The translations under genes and the position numbers were made by a program. From assembly GCA_002724575.1 (NCBI GenBank), contig PBPC01000057.1, positions 1 through 64,000 on the forward strand: DNA of 64,000 nucleotides, given 5' to 3'. Below the pieces are notes generated by a model that was given only the letters and a program-made list of their open reading frames with translations, made no database searches and was not told where the DNA came from. This stretch comes from Gemmatimonadota bacterium (GTDB taxonomy: Bacteria > Gemmatimonadota > Gemmatimonadetes > Longimicrobiales > Gaopeijiaceae). This document shows positions 1 through 9,900 of this stretch, piece after piece. Position 1 is the stretch's first letter; each line of letters begins with the position of its first letter.

Positions 1-280
1 CGATGTAGAGGTTGTCCTCATCGAACAGGACTCGGATCTCGGTCTCCTCCGATGGTACCCCGCCTTCGACCGGCTCCTGTTGCGTGAAATCGGTGATCGA
101 GACCGCTGAAGACCAGAAGTCCTCCAAGATACGACCATCAAGCTCAAGATTGCCGTGGAGAGGTAGTGCCTGTAGGGTGGCCTCAGGCAACTCCTGTGCA
201 ACAGATGGATTAGCGATGGGGAATCCAATGAGTTGGCCCATCAATAGCATGAGAACGCACGATTGTGCGATCCTCTTCAT
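1..280 (-). CDS. DUF5916 / CBM9-like exported protein, N-terminal part (partial)
   Basis: Not in the ORF track because it runs off the left edge. Reading the minus strand from the ATG at 280 gives a signal peptide (MKRIAQSCVLML... ending SVAQ|E) and then a stretch typical of the CBM9-like domain at the head of DUF5916 proteins: LDGRILEDFW, ITDFTQQEPVEGG, SEETEIRVLFDEDNLYI. A strong ribosome binding site (GGGAGGA) lies just before the ATG. In the family this domain precedes a large outer-membrane-barrel-like region whose role is not settled. Only about 93 codons are visible, so completeness cannot be judged. The plus-strand ORF 12..284 is its shadow. Confidence 0.82.
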   Translation of the reverse strand, partial: MKRIAQSCVLMLLMGQLIGFPIANPSVAQELPEATLQALPLHGNLELDGRILEDFWSSAVSITDFTQQEPVEGGVPSEETEIRVLFDEDNLYI

Positions 281-416
281 CTAATCCTCCCTAGTTGTGT
301 AACACAGCCTGTAAACCCCGAAGAGTTCAAAGGGCCACTAACGAGACACCCAGGCGGAAGTTGTTGTTGTGGGTTTCTAATACCCGGTGTCTAGTATCAC
401 CATACATTATGAACAT

Positions 417-1571
417 ATGACTGATATATCCCCAACGACGACGTCTCCACTTGGCATGGCGCCAGAAGAACTTGATGGATTAGCTAGCAAACTGGAAGTT
501 CGCTTCTCAGCGGATTTCACGTCCCGTTGGAGTGATCTGGAATTCGAAGAGTTGGCTTTGCATGCGTTTAATGTCCAATTCCAGCACAATCCTGTATACC
601 GTCGCTTCTGTGAAGGCAGGAACGCTGTTCCTACTTCGGTTACGAGCTGGCAGCAGGTACCGATGGTGCCAACCACAGCATTTAGATATCTCGACTTGGT
701 AACAGGCGACCACTCCTCTGTGAGGATGGTCTTCCGAACAAGCGGAACTACCAGCACGACCCTTTCTCCCGGAAGACACTTAGTGTCACGGCCCTCACTT
801 TACCATGCTTCACTTCTATCAAATTTTCGCGAACATCTGCTGCCGGATGCTGAAAAGATCAAATTTATATCTTTGATCCCATCTCCGGCGGAGATGCCTC
901 ACTCATCTCTTTCCTACATGGTTGGTGTAGCGGCCGACACGATGTCTTCAGAAGTCCAATGGTTTGTGGACGGAGAGGGTGTGCTAAACAGCGCGGGACT
1001 CATAAATACATTAAATGACGCAGCGCTGGCGGGTGAGGAAGTGCTTCTGCTTGGAACCGCATTCGCTTTTGTTCACTGGCTTGATGAGTTGGCGGGTAGG
1101 GAGTTGCGACGCCTTCCACCAGGAAGTCGGATTATGGAGACCGGAGGATTCAAAGCTCGAGCCCGCGATATCACAAAAGAGCAGCTATACAAGTCTCTTT
1201 CCATGACGGTTGGCCTCGAGACCAATCGAATTGTGAACGAATACGGTATGACGGAATTACTCTCACAACTTTATGAATCGCACCTGACTCAACCGAATGA
1301 ATTACAAGAAGGTCATGCGCCACCACCATGGCTCAGGGTACGTGCACTGAACCCGACAACTCTTGAGCCAGTCGCGGAAAATGAAACGGGGATATTAGCA
1401 TTTTTTGACCTAGCAAATCTTGGATCAGTTTGCCATGTGCTTACCGAGGATATTGGGCAGGTGATAGACGGGAGAATTCACCTTGAAGGTCGTTTCCCTG
1501 GGGCAGAGCCACGGGGGTGTTCGAGGGCTATGGATGAGTTGATGACCTCTAGCCAGGTCACTCGCCGGTGA
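417..1571 (+). CDS. LuxE-like acyl-protein synthetase / acyl-activating enzyme
   Basis: Resembles the LuxE family (PF04443), ANL-related enzymes that activate a fatty acid with ATP and hand the acyl group to a cysteine or to a reductase partner. Visible hallmarks are the nucleotide-binding loop VFRTSGTTS, the METGGFK block, the NEYGMTELLSQ motif and the C-terminal GRFPGAEPRGCS, all in the order expected. About 384 residues, near the usual length. The ORF can open at GTG 387 or ATG 417; neither has a clear ribosome binding site, and I prefer the ATG. The stop overlaps the GTG start of the LuxC-like gene (GTGA), so the two are translationally coupled. No luxA, luxB or luxD nearby, so the product aldehyde is not for light here. 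Confidence 0.85.
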   Translation: MTDISPTTTSPLGMAPEELDGLASKLEVRFSADFTSRWSDLEFEELALHAFNVQFQHNPVYRRFCEGRNAVPTSVTSWQQVPMVPTTAFRYLDLVTGDHSSVRMVFRTSGTTSTTLSPGRHLVSRPSLYHASLLSNFREHLLPDAEKIKFISLIPSPAEMPHSSLSYMVGVAADTMSSEVQWFVDGEGVLNSAGLINTLNDAALAGEEVLLLGTAFAFVHWLDELAGRELRRLPPGSRIMETGGFKARARDITKEQLYKSLSMTVGLETNRIVNEYGMTELLSQLYESHLTQPNELQEGHAPPPWLRVRALNPTTLEPVAENETGILAFFDLANLGSVCHVLTEDIGQVIDGRIHLEGRFPGAEPRGCSRAMDELMTSSQVTRR

Positions 1572-2977
1572 CCCAAGACATCTTCGAAGCTTGGGCGATC
1601 CCAAGTTCCGTCGTGGTTCCGGGTGCGACTTCTGATTCTGCCGTAGCTCCAGAGCTTTCTATTCGCAGTCTCTCTATTGAATCCCGCTGGCTAAATGAAT
1701 TAACCGATATCTTAGTTGAGGGCAGCGGCAGATTGAAAAACCGAAAGGCTAGAGAGCTTGCTCGGATACTCGGAACGGTAGGGAGCCGATTCTTGAAGGA
1801 GGGTGACCCACTTAGAACGAAGGCATTGGAGTTGCTTCCCCAAGCTTCTGGTCTGTCAGTTCAGATGGCTCGTGTTGTTTTGGATGGTATGGCTGCAGAT
1901 TGGGCTGAGGATCGGCTCCTAGGGCTTCTGGAAAACGAATTTGGCACTTCAGAGGGACTGGACGGTTTCGTTAAGCAGAACGGCTGTCGGACAATGGCCA
2001 TAGGTGCTGATCTCTGCGTCCAGATTGTATCGGGCAGCGTACCTGGAGTCGGAGTAACGGCATTGATTCGCAGCTTGTTAACCAAGGCTCCGACGTTACT
2101 AAAGCCAGGTCGAGGAGATGTAGTACTACCCGTGCTCTTTATGCAGGCACTAGCAGTTGTAGATCAAGATCTGGCTGACCATGTAGCTGTCCTGTATTGG
2201 TCGGGCGGCAGTTCAGATCTAGAAAGGCGAGTTCTTGATCGAGCCAGTGTCGTAACCACTTACGGTGGGGACGAGTCTGTGGAAAGTATTCGAGCATTGA
2301 CTCCAGTGACCAAACGCTTTGTAGCATATCATCACCGCATTAGCGTAGGGGTTATCGGCAGTCAGGCGCTTACATCAGGGTTGGTCGAACAGACGGCTCG
2401 GGATGTCGCTTATGCCACGGCAGTTTTCGACCAGCGAGGCTGTGTGTCTCCACGATCTATTTATGTCGAGTCCGGCGGAGATACTACACCGCAGGCCTTT
2501 GCTGAATACCTGGCGTCGGCCCTTGAATCGATAGAAAACGATCTTCCAGGTGGTCATCTGGAGCTAGAGGAAGCGGCAGCGCTGCATCAGGTTCGTGGTG
2601 CTGCGGAATTGCTTGCTGTATCAGGTTCTCCAGGAGGCATCTATCATGGTGAAAAAGCTTCCTGGACAGTGATTTTCGATCCGGATTCGGAGCTGAGATC
2701 CGATCACGTTGGCCGAGTTGTTCGGGTGGAATCAATTGAGAACTTAAGTGACTTGATTAAGAGACTTCGCCCTGAGAAGGAGCACATTCAAAGCGTGGGT
2801 GTAGCGGGTATGGGGACAGATCTAGATGAATTCGCTGAAGAACTGGGACGTATTGGCGTATCACGTATCGCAAAGTTCTCGGGATTACCATTCCCTCCTC
2901 CGCGATGGCACCATGATGGAGGCAGCCCCCTCCGAGATTTGGTCCATTGGGTTGATCTGGAAGAAGTAGGTGGCTGA
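1568..2977 (+). CDS. LuxC-like acyl-CoA/acyl-protein reductase
   Basis: Matches the LuxC family (PF05893), NADPH-dependent reductases of the aldehyde dehydrogenase superfamily that turn an activated acyl group into an aldehyde. The likely catalytic cysteine is Cys292 in FDQRGCVSPRSIYV, the family's nucleophile motif. Upstream, SGSVPGVGVTAL and LLKPGRGDVVLPVLF look like the dinucleotide-binding part. 469 residues, full length. GTG start overlaps the LuxE-like stop by four bases. The pair forms a minimal acid-to-aldehyde module; the substrate cannot be read from sequence. Similar pairs occur in bacteria without luciferase, where their job is largely unknown. Confidence 0.85.
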   Translation: MTQDIFEAWAIPSSVVVPGATSDSAVAPELSIRSLSIESRWLNELTDILVEGSGRLKNRKARELARILGTVGSRFLKEGDPLRTKALELLPQASGLSVQMARVVLDGMAADWAEDRLLGLLENEFGTSEGLDGFVKQNGCRTMAIGADLCVQIVSGSVPGVGVTALIRSLLTKAPTLLKPGRGDVVLPVLFMQALAVVDQDLADHVAVLYWSGGSSDLERRVLDRASVVTTYGGDESVESIRALTPVTKRFVAYHHRISVGVIGSQALTSGLVEQTARDVAYATAVFDQRGCVSPRSIYVESGGDTTPQAFAEYLASALESIENDLPGGHLELEEAAALHQVRGAAELLAVSGSPGGIYHGEKASWTVIFDPDSELRSDHVGRVVRVESIENLSDLIKRLRPEKEHIQSVGVAGMGTDLDEFAEELGRIGVSRIAKFSGLPFPPPRWHHDGGSPLRDLVHWVDLEEVGG

Positions 2978-2997
2978 AGACCTTATGTTTTTAGGGC

Positions 2998-3192
2998 TCA
3001 GTCTTCTTCAATTTCCGGTTCCGCACGCCAAACGACCATCTGGCGGCCACCTCTTGGATTTTCTTCCATTCTCACAGTTAATGACTCGCCCTCTTCGATC
3101 CCCAAGTCTTCCCTCATGTCCTGGGGAATCGTAACCCGCCCTCCGACGCCTACTGTGACATCGGTGTAGTAAAGGGTACGATAGATGGCCAT
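2998..3192 (-). CDS. AbrB/MazE/SpoVT-type DNA-binding protein
   Basis: A 64-residue protein with the swapped-hairpin AbrB fold signature: GVGGRVTIPQDMREDLGIEEGESLTV. Such proteins are transcription regulators or antitoxins. The ORF track opens it at 3276, but the ATG at 3192 (MAIYRTLYYTDV) is preceded by an excellent GGAGGAG ribosome binding site, so the shorter form is chosen. No toxin-like partner (PIN or MazF) sits beside it; it lies convergent to the LuxC-like gene. Target unknown. Confidence 0.8.
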   Translation of the reverse strand: MAIYRTLYYTDVTVGVGGRVTIPQDMREDLGIEEGESLTVRMEENPRGGRQMVVWRAEPEIEED

Positions 3193-3395
3193 GCAGCTCT
3201 CCTCCTGTATGCAAACACCCCTATAAGCTAAGTAAAGTGTAAGGTATTTTGTATGTATCTTGAGAGGGTTCTCCACATTGGTTGTCCAGCCGCTAGTGCG
3301 ATTGCCGGCTAGCTAACTAGGACCCTATCGAACTTGAATCCTAGCTCTACATCAGTGCTCAGCTAGCTTAGGTCATCCCTTGATGGCGTGAATTT

Positions 3396-4352
3396 GTGAT
3401 TGATACGAGATACGCAATCCGGCTTGATGGCGTTACAAAATGCTTTGGAGACCATGCTGCGGTTTCCGAACTGAACTTTGATGTACCCCGTGGTGCCATA
3501 TGTGGACTCATTGGTCCGAATGGATCAGGAAAGACCACCTGCATTCGAATGATCATGGGGATTCTGAATCCGGATGAGGGATCAGTCAGTTTGCTCGGGG
3601 CCACCCCTGACGATGTGCGCCGTAAGAGAGTGGGATACTTACCCGAAGAGCGCGGCGTCTACAGGAAGATGACATGCACAGAGTTTTTGACTTTTCTGGC
3701 AGAAATCCGGGGGATATCTCGTACTGAAGGGTGGAGACGCTCGAATGATTGGCTTGAACGATTGGGACTTGGTGCATGGGCTAACACAAGAATCGAGGCT
3801 CTTTCAAAAGGGATGCAGCAAAAAGTACAGTTTATCGGGACGGTTGTTCATGAGCCTGAGCTATTAATTCTAGATGAGCCTTTCAGCGGGCTTGATCCCC
3901 TGAACCAGGACGTACTCGAAGAGATTATTAAAGATTTTCACTCCAAAGGAACCACGATCCTGTTGTCCACACATCTCATGGACCAAGCGGAGCGACTTTG
4001 CGAGCGAGTCTGTCTGATATCTAGTGCACGAAAAGTGCTCGATGCTGATCTAAAAGAATTGAAGGCGAAAGAGCGGACCGGCGTCGTGGCAGTGAGTTTT
4101 GAAGGCTCTGATCAATGGCTTCAGGGCCCTGAGATAGATTACATCCGAGAATCGAATGGTGAGCTGCACCTCATTCTGAAGGAGGGCGCTGATCATCAAA
4201 GCATTCTAAAGCGCGGCCTAGAATACGGCGTAAAGATATTCCGCTTCGATCTTGTAGGGCCGCGGTTACACGAGATTTTTGTTCGTCATGCCGGGACAGA
4301 GTCAGTTGGTGATGCGGGCTTGCCCAAGAACGCTACTATGGAACTTCAATAA
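3396..4352 (+). CDS. ABC-2 type exporter, ATP-binding subunit (NatA-like)
   Basis: Cytoplasmic ATPase with Walker A GLIGPNGSGKTT (about residues 37-48), an ABC signature variant LSKGMQQKVQF, and Walker B LLILDEPFSGLDP followed by the H-loop LLSTHLMDQAE. The remaining C-terminal tail (about residues 215-300) matches the DUF4162-type extension seen in NatA-like proteins. GTG start; no better ATG in frame. Its stop overlaps the permease ATG by one base (TAATG), a classic two-gene exporter operon. In the family, NatAB exports sodium or hydrophobic compounds; the substrate here is not determinable. Confidence 0.9.
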   Translation: MIDTRYAIRLDGVTKCFGDHAAVSELNFDVPRGAICGLIGPNGSGKTTCIRMIMGILNPDEGSVSLLGATPDDVRRKRVGYLPEERGVYRKMTCTEFLTFLAEIRGISRTEGWRRSNDWLERLGLGAWANTRIEALSKGMQQKVQFIGTVVHEPELLILDEPFSGLDPLNQDVLEEIIKDFHSKGTTILLSTHLMDQAERLCERVCLISSARKVLDADLKELKAKERTGVVAVSFEGSDQWLQGPEIDYIRESNGELHLILKEGADHQSILKRGLEYGVKIFRFDLVGPRLHEIFVRHAGTESVGDAGLPKNATMELQ

Positions 4353-5599
4353 TGCCGGTCAATGTTTGGGTGGTCATCCGGCGTGAATACCTACAGAGGG
4401 TGCGTTCGAAGTGGTTCGTCATTTCAACACTCGGTGCCCCTTTGCTCATTCTTCTATTTGTGGTTGCTCCAGCGTACTTCTTGGTGCGTGGAGGGCAGGC
4501 TGAACAGAAGCTTGCGATTGTTGATGGTAGTAACGTTTTGTACGAACGGATTGCACCCTACCTGGTAGGCGAAGGATTTGAGGTTGAAGAGGAGCGATGG
4601 TATGCGGATGTGGTGACGAGTCTCCGTAAAGAAGCAACTGAAGGTGAGATTTGGGGGTTCATTGTGTTAGACGAACTCACTCTTGATACCGGTGAAGCGA
4701 TCGTGTACGTGACTACCCGCCCTTCACCGATCCGCCAACTAACCCTGCAAAGTGCTATTACCCGCGCAGTTATGGAGTACCAGCTTGAAAGGCAGGGGGT
4801 TGATGCAGAGGCACTCTTGAGTGGGGGAGAACTCAGCCTGGAGTTACTCTCGGAGGAGCGGACTTCAACGGAGGAGCCGCAATTCTGGGTGGCGTATCTC
4901 GGGGCCTTTTTTCTCTACATGGTAATTCTATTCTACGCGGACTCGGTGATGAGGGCGACGTTAGAAGAGAAGACCAGTCGCATCGTGGAAGTGATTATCT
5001 CCTCGATGGAGCCGTGGCACCTCATGTTAGGGAAAATCCTTGGCGTAGGTGCTGTCGGCCTTACACAGCTTCTTATCTGGATTGTCTCAGGTTTCCTTAT
5101 TATAGCTGGTGGGATGCCTCTTTTGGTCAGTCAGAGTCCTGAACTCATGCAAGTAGAAAGTGTTTTCTCAACGCTTCCTGGGCTCGGAATGATGACCCTA
5201 TTCGTATGCCTATTCATCTTCGGGTTCTTCATGTATTCCGGCTTGCACGCAGCTGTGGGTGCAATGTGCAATACCGATCAGGAGGCTCAGCAGGTGCGGT
5301 TGCCCATGGTTATGCTGCTTGTGATCCCTATCGCGATGGTCTCCGTTGTAATTGTACAACCGATGACAGCGATGTCGACGTGGTTTTCTCTCTTCCCTCT
5401 TTTTTCCCCGTTCCTGATATGGGCGCGTGTGGCGAGTGGTGGGATACCGGCCTGGCAAATTGGTCTCTCATTCCTACTCATGCTTTTCACGGTCCTTGTG
5501 ATTGCTTGGATAGCTGGCAGGATTTACAAGGCGGGCATTCTTATGGCAGGGAAAAGGCCAACTCTTCCAGAATTATGGAGGTGGGTGAAAGAAGCTTGA
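4352..5599 (+). CDS. ABC-2 type exporter, permease subunit (NatB-like)
   Basis: 415-residue integral membrane protein. An N-terminal anchor (about residues 22-45, APLLILLFVVAPAYFLV) is followed by a large extracytoplasmic domain, then about five C-terminal membrane segments starting near FFLYMVILFYADSVM. The segment LEEKTSRIVEVIISSMEPWHLMLGKILG is characteristic of the ABC-2 NatB/YhaP branch, which couples to the ATPase. Start ATG overlaps the ATPase stop. With the upstream gene it should form a complete exporter at the inner membrane. Confidence 0.9.
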   Translation: MPVNVWVVIRREYLQRVRSKWFVISTLGAPLLILLFVVAPAYFLVRGGQAEQKLAIVDGSNVLYERIAPYLVGEGFEVEEERWYADVVTSLRKEATEGEIWGFIVLDELTLDTGEAIVYVTTRPSPIRQLTLQSAITRAVMEYQLERQGVDAEALLSGGELSLELLSEERTSTEEPQFWVAYLGAFFLYMVILFYADSVMRATLEEKTSRIVEVIISSMEPWHLMLGKILGVGAVGLTQLLIWIVSGFLIIAGGMPLLVSQSPELMQVESVFSTLPGLGMMTLFVCLFIFGFFMYSGLHAAVGAMCNTDQEAQQVRLPMVMLLVIPIAMVSVVIVQPMTAMSTWFSLFPLFSPFLIWARVASGGIPAWQIGLSFLLMLFTVLVIAWIAGRIYKAGILMAGKRPTLPELWRWVKEA

Positions 5600-5639
5600 A
5601 GAGAAGGGCCTAATCTTGGCTTTGAGTATGGTCGGTTAA

Positions 5640-5933
5640 CTAGTCAGGTAGTGCCGACCGTAACAAGGCTTCTAGTTGGCGGTCGTCAAAGTCTCGTGCT
5701 TTGGCGACCGCTTCCTGATAGGACTCTTCGATGATGAGTACCGTGGTGCGCGGAGCTTCTTCGAGGTTGGTAGGATTCGCCACATCAAATCGAAGGCGAG
5801 CGAGATACATATCTGGCCTCGTCGGATCATCCTCAAACTCTAGGTACGTGCCCCAGATGCGACCACCATGTGTGATTGTCGCGATGTGTAGGCCGGTGCC
5901 TGAGCCAGCCTGAGGTCTGTGTGATGATTTCAT
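5640..5933 (-). CDS. conserved hypothetical protein (small, soluble)
   Basis: About 97 residues, cytoplasmic by appearance (no signal or membrane segment). Notable stretches are HIATITHGGRIWGTYLEFEDDP, RPDMYLARLRFDVA and a C-terminal EESYQEAVAKARDFDDRQL ending LLRSALPD. I do not recognise a named domain. The mixed beta and helical pattern, compact size and balanced composition argue that it is a real gene. The ORF track opens it at 5987; the ATGs at 5939 and 5933 are nearer to the conserved-looking part and I take the latter without strong ribosome-site support. It is convergent to the ABC permease. Confidence 0.55.
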   Translation of the reverse strand: MKSSHRPQAGSGTGLHIATITHGGRIWGTYLEFEDDPTRPDMYLARLRFDVANPTNLEEAPRTTVLIIEESYQEAVAKARDFDDRQLEALLRSALPD

Positions 5934-5987
5934 TGTCATCCCAGGATACTGATTGAGTGCGTTGGAGTCACGCCTCTTACCATCCAA

Positions 5988-6379
5988 CAGAAAAATTCTT
6001 GTGAGCGAGATTCCTGCTTCTCAGCTTTTTTGGGGAATATTTAAGCTATATGGGTTTGATCGATTCTTTTGTGTTCTAGGCCTATCAGACAACTTGCATC
6101 CAAATGGTTTAGGGCCTAAGAGGCCGGCTGATCAAAGTGGTTTCTGTGCCTCTGATGGTAGGCAAGTATGGCTGAGAAAGCGTAACACGGGTGGGGGCGA
6201 GAAAGCTTATTGAGGCACTAGCAAGCATGCCTTCACGGCCATCCTTGGGCTGCCACTAGCACTAAGCTGTGTTCAGGGGCTTGTACCAATTCGTCACAAG
6301 CGTTTTCTTGACTCGTCGAAATACCCCTTCAGACACCCAAGTTAGGGTTGCGCGGCTTCGTTCAGGAGCAAGACTTCGG
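5988..6379. other. intergenic region upstream of the act operon
   Basis: About 390 bases between the hypothetical gene and the preferred actA start. An 86-codon plus-strand ORF (5953-6213) has no recognisable protein features and overlaps the 5-prime end of the minus gene; I treat it as chance. The stretch should hold the act promoter, but I found no convincing -35/-10 pair. No tRNA, riboswitch or terminator seen. If actA really starts at GTG 6269 the gap shrinks to about 280 bases. Confidence 0.4.
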
Positions 6380-6967
6380 ATGAGAAAGCACTGGCTGATA
6401 GGCGGACTTGCCAGCCTCCTAGCACTTGCAGCAGGTGTAGCATTCATTCAGGAGGAGCCCCAGGAAACTCCTGTATCTGAAGACATGGCTGAGCCAGAAG
6501 AATACCCGTCAGGCCAGCCGATAGCGTTTGCGCATGATCAGCACGCTGGTAGTCAGCCTGGCCAGAACAACATGGATTGCCAGTATTGTCACTATTCGGC
6601 AGAGCGATCCGTCGATGCTGGTATTCCACCGGTCTCAGCTTGCTGGGGCTGCCACCAGGCTATTCCCGGTAGTAACAATCCGGAAGAAGTGGCAAAGATT
6701 CAGCAGTTCATTCAGGATGAAGAACCCATTCCTTGGGTTCGTATCTATAAGGTCGCCGACCATGTGCACTTCCCTCACATGCGTCATGTGAATGCTGGCC
6801 TTGAGTGTCAACAGTGTCATGGTGAGGTGCAGGAGATGCAGGTTCTCGACAGTCGTGACCCTGTTTGGGGCGGTGACAACATGGGCTGGTGTGTAGAGTG
6901 TCACCGCCAGCCGGATGATGTTGGAAAACCACAGGCCTCCACTGACTGCACAGTGTGTCACTACTGA
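6380..6967 (+). CDS. actA: Alternative complex III subunit A, pentaheme cytochrome c
   Basis: Membrane-anchored periplasmic electron-transfer subunit of alternative complex III. Five CXXCH heme c motifs are visible: CQYCH, CWGCH, CQQCH, CVECH and CTVCH, the number expected for ActA. One N-terminal membrane anchor (LIGGLASLLALAAGVAFI). The ORF opens at GTG 6269, but the ATG at 6380 has AGGAG upstream and puts the anchor near the N-terminus, so I use it; the longer form is possible. The TGA stop overlaps the actB ATG (TGATG). First gene of an act operon running to 13861; electrons pass from ActB iron-sulfur clusters towards these hemes in known complexes. Confidence 0.92.
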   Translation: MRKHWLIGGLASLLALAAGVAFIQEEPQETPVSEDMAEPEEYPSGQPIAFAHDQHAGSQPGQNNMDCQYCHYSAERSVDAGIPPVSACWGCHQAIPGSNNPEEVAKIQQFIQDEEPIPWVRIYKVADHVHFPHMRHVNAGLECQQCHGEVQEMQVLDSRDPVWGGDNMGWCVECHRQPDDVGKPQASTDCTVCHY

Positions 6968-9900
6968 TGGATGATAATAAGAATATGCAAGATGGGCTCA
7001 AACGCCGGGACTTCTTAAAGGTACTCGGTGTTTCAGGTGCTGGAGCCACACTTACAGGTTGCTCGACTGAAGAAGTAGAGCGCCTTTTGCCGTACGTAGT
7101 AGCTCCTGACGATATCACACCCGGAGTGTCGACTTGGTATACGACGGTTTGTGATGGTTGTTCAGCCCAATGTGGGATGTGGGTGCGCACCCGAGAAGGG
7201 AGAGCAGTCAAAGTTGAGGGCAACCCGAACCATCCTGTCTCACAGGGTGGGCTATGCGCAAAGGGTCATGCCACGTTGCAGCATCTTTATCACCCAGATC
7301 GTTTTCCTGGGCCGATGATCCGCGAAGGCAGTGAATTGCGGCAAGTGGCATGGGAAGAAGCAGAATCACTGCTTGCTGCTCGTCTCAGTTCCGCTCAGAA
7401 CCCTATGCTTATAAGTGGCCGAATGGGGCCTAGCCTTAACGAACTCGTCAATGAGTTTATTGAAGGCATAGGTGGTATCAGGGTTAGCTATGATGCGATT
7501 TCAGATGCCCCGCTAGCTGAAGCTGCCCGGATTGTTTATGGCACAGCAGGAATTCCGCAATATGACATAGAGAACGCTCGCTTCTTGCTCTCATTTGGCA
7601 ATGACTTTATCGAAACTGGATCGTCACCAGTAGCACACACCAAGGGTCTTGCTCGGATGAGTTCAGTCGATACAGCAGGGTCGAAAGGTCGTTTTGTTTA
7701 TCTGGGATCTCGCTTGTCACTGACTGGACTGAATGCAGACAAGTGGATCCCGATACGACCTGGTACCGAGGCTGCTGTAGCGCTTGCAATAGCGGCAGTC
7801 ATTGCTGGAGATGATCCTGAGGTTGCAGGCCCATACTCTAATGTCCTCCAAGCGTTCAATCCTCAAGTTGCTGCGCAGGCAGCAGGAGTGACTGAGGATG
7901 CGATATTTGAACTGGCAGAGGATTTTGCATCGCAAGCTCCTACCCTAGCCCTAGGACCGGGTGTGGGTGCACATCATCGTGGGGCAACGGCGGCGAACAT
8001 CGCCGTCATGATCTTGAACCATGTTGCAGGTAATGTGGGCCGCACAGTGTTCTATGATGCTCGGATGAATGGAGCGATGAGTGCCTATGCTGATATTGAG
8101 GCCACTGTTAATGCTATGGCTTCGGGTGAGTCAGACGTTGTGATGATTCACGGGGCAAACCCAGTCTACTCAACGCCCCCCCAGGCGGGTTTCGCGGAAG
8201 CCTTCGCTCAAGTGCCATTCAAGGTTTCTTTTGCGTCAGCGTTGGATGAGACATCGGAGATGGCAGACCTGATCCTTCCGGATCAACACTTTCTTGAAGC
8301 TTGGGGAGACTCTAGCCCACTTGCAGGGGTTTTCGCAGTGCAGCAGCCGGTTATGCAGCCTGTGCCTCACTTCGAATCGAAGCAGACCGGGGACGTGCTT
8401 CTCTCTGTGGCTAACAGACTCAGTGGTGAGGGCGATGTAACAACGTTCTACGACTATGTTCGAGAGCACCATCGATCTGCGCACAATGACGCGGATGGCG
8501 ATTTTGAGGATGCTTGGCAGGAGCTTCTGCGAACAGGTATGGCAGATACCAGAAGTGAGGAAGCCAGCGCTCTAGAGCTACAGTCCCCAGAGGTCGCGCT
8601 CAGCTTTGAGGTGCCCACATTTGATCTGCCAGGAGACTTAACCCTCCTCGTTCACCCGTCTCCGCGTTTTGGGGCTGGTGAATTTTCAAATAGTCCCTGG
8701 CTACAAGAGCTACCGGACCCTGTCTCCAAGATTGTTTGGCACTCTTGGCTGGAGATGAACCCGCACACTGCTGAACTGCGCGGAATCCGTGAGGGTGACA
8801 TTGTCACTGTGACTTCTCCTCATGGGTCACTTGAAGTACCGGTCTGGCTTTATCCGGGTATTAGAGAGGACGTAGTGGCCTTGGCTATGGGTGGCGGCCA
8901 CACGGGTATGGGACGCTATGCAGACGATAAGGGAGTCAATGCACTCAACCTGATTCCATCAATTTCTGAGCAGCTGTCAGGTGCCTTAGTGACTACAGTG
9001 ACTTCAGTCACCGTAATACCCACTGGAGAAAAACGACGACTTGCCACAGTAGAAGGATCGGATGACCAGCACGATCGAATGATTGCTCCAGCAGTTGCTT
9101 TGGCTGACCTGGGCCATGCTGGAGACGATGAGCATGAAGAGGGTGGGCATGGGGAGTTGAGAGAGCTTCAGGGGGTCGGTGGCTTTATACCCGTTCCCGC
9201 TGATGAAGGAGCTCCGACTGCATTTCCTTTAGAGGGGTCACGCCACGGACTTTATGCTGAGGCACAAGAGGGGCCACGTTGGGCAATGGCCATTGACCTG
9301 GACAAGTGCACGGGATGTAGCGCATGCGTGACAGCGTGTCAGGCCGAAAACAATGTCCCCTGGGTCGGAGAAGAACAGGTTCTTATGGGTCGGGAGATGA
9401 GTTGGGTTCGTATCGAGCGCTACTACGAACAGGTTGACGCGACTCAGGCTGCCGATCTAGACGTGCGTTTCTTGCCAATGATTTGCCAGCACTGTGGGAA
9501 TGCACCTTGTGAGACAGTGTGTCCGGTTTTTGCAACTTACCATACACCCGAAGGCCTGAATGCTCAGGTCTACAACCGTTGTGTTGGTACACGGTACTGT
9601 GCCAACAATTGCCCTTATAAAGTGAGGGTTTTCAACTGGTATGATTACACTGATGCGGTTCCGGAGCCTCTAAACTGGCAGTGGAATCCTGATGTCACTG
9701 TTCGGGCTAACGGGGTCATGGAGAAATGCAGCTTCTGTGTACAGAGGATTCGTGAGGTACAGAACCGAGCAGCACTCGAAGATGGGAGAGAAGTCAGGGA
9801 TCACGAGGTTGTACCGGCATGTGAACAGAGTTGCCCAGCCGAGGCAATCGTTTTTGGTAATATCCGAGACCCCAATGCCCGTATCACACAGGTTTCGGCG

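Noticed and set aside
12-284. 90-codon plus-strand ORF at the left edge
   Set aside because: Antisense to the DUF5916 N-terminus, which has a signal peptide, a good ribosome site and family motifs; the plus ORF has none.
5953-6213. 86-codon ORF upstream of actA
   Set aside because: No recognisable domain, no ribosome site, overlaps the start of the minus hypothetical; treated as chance.
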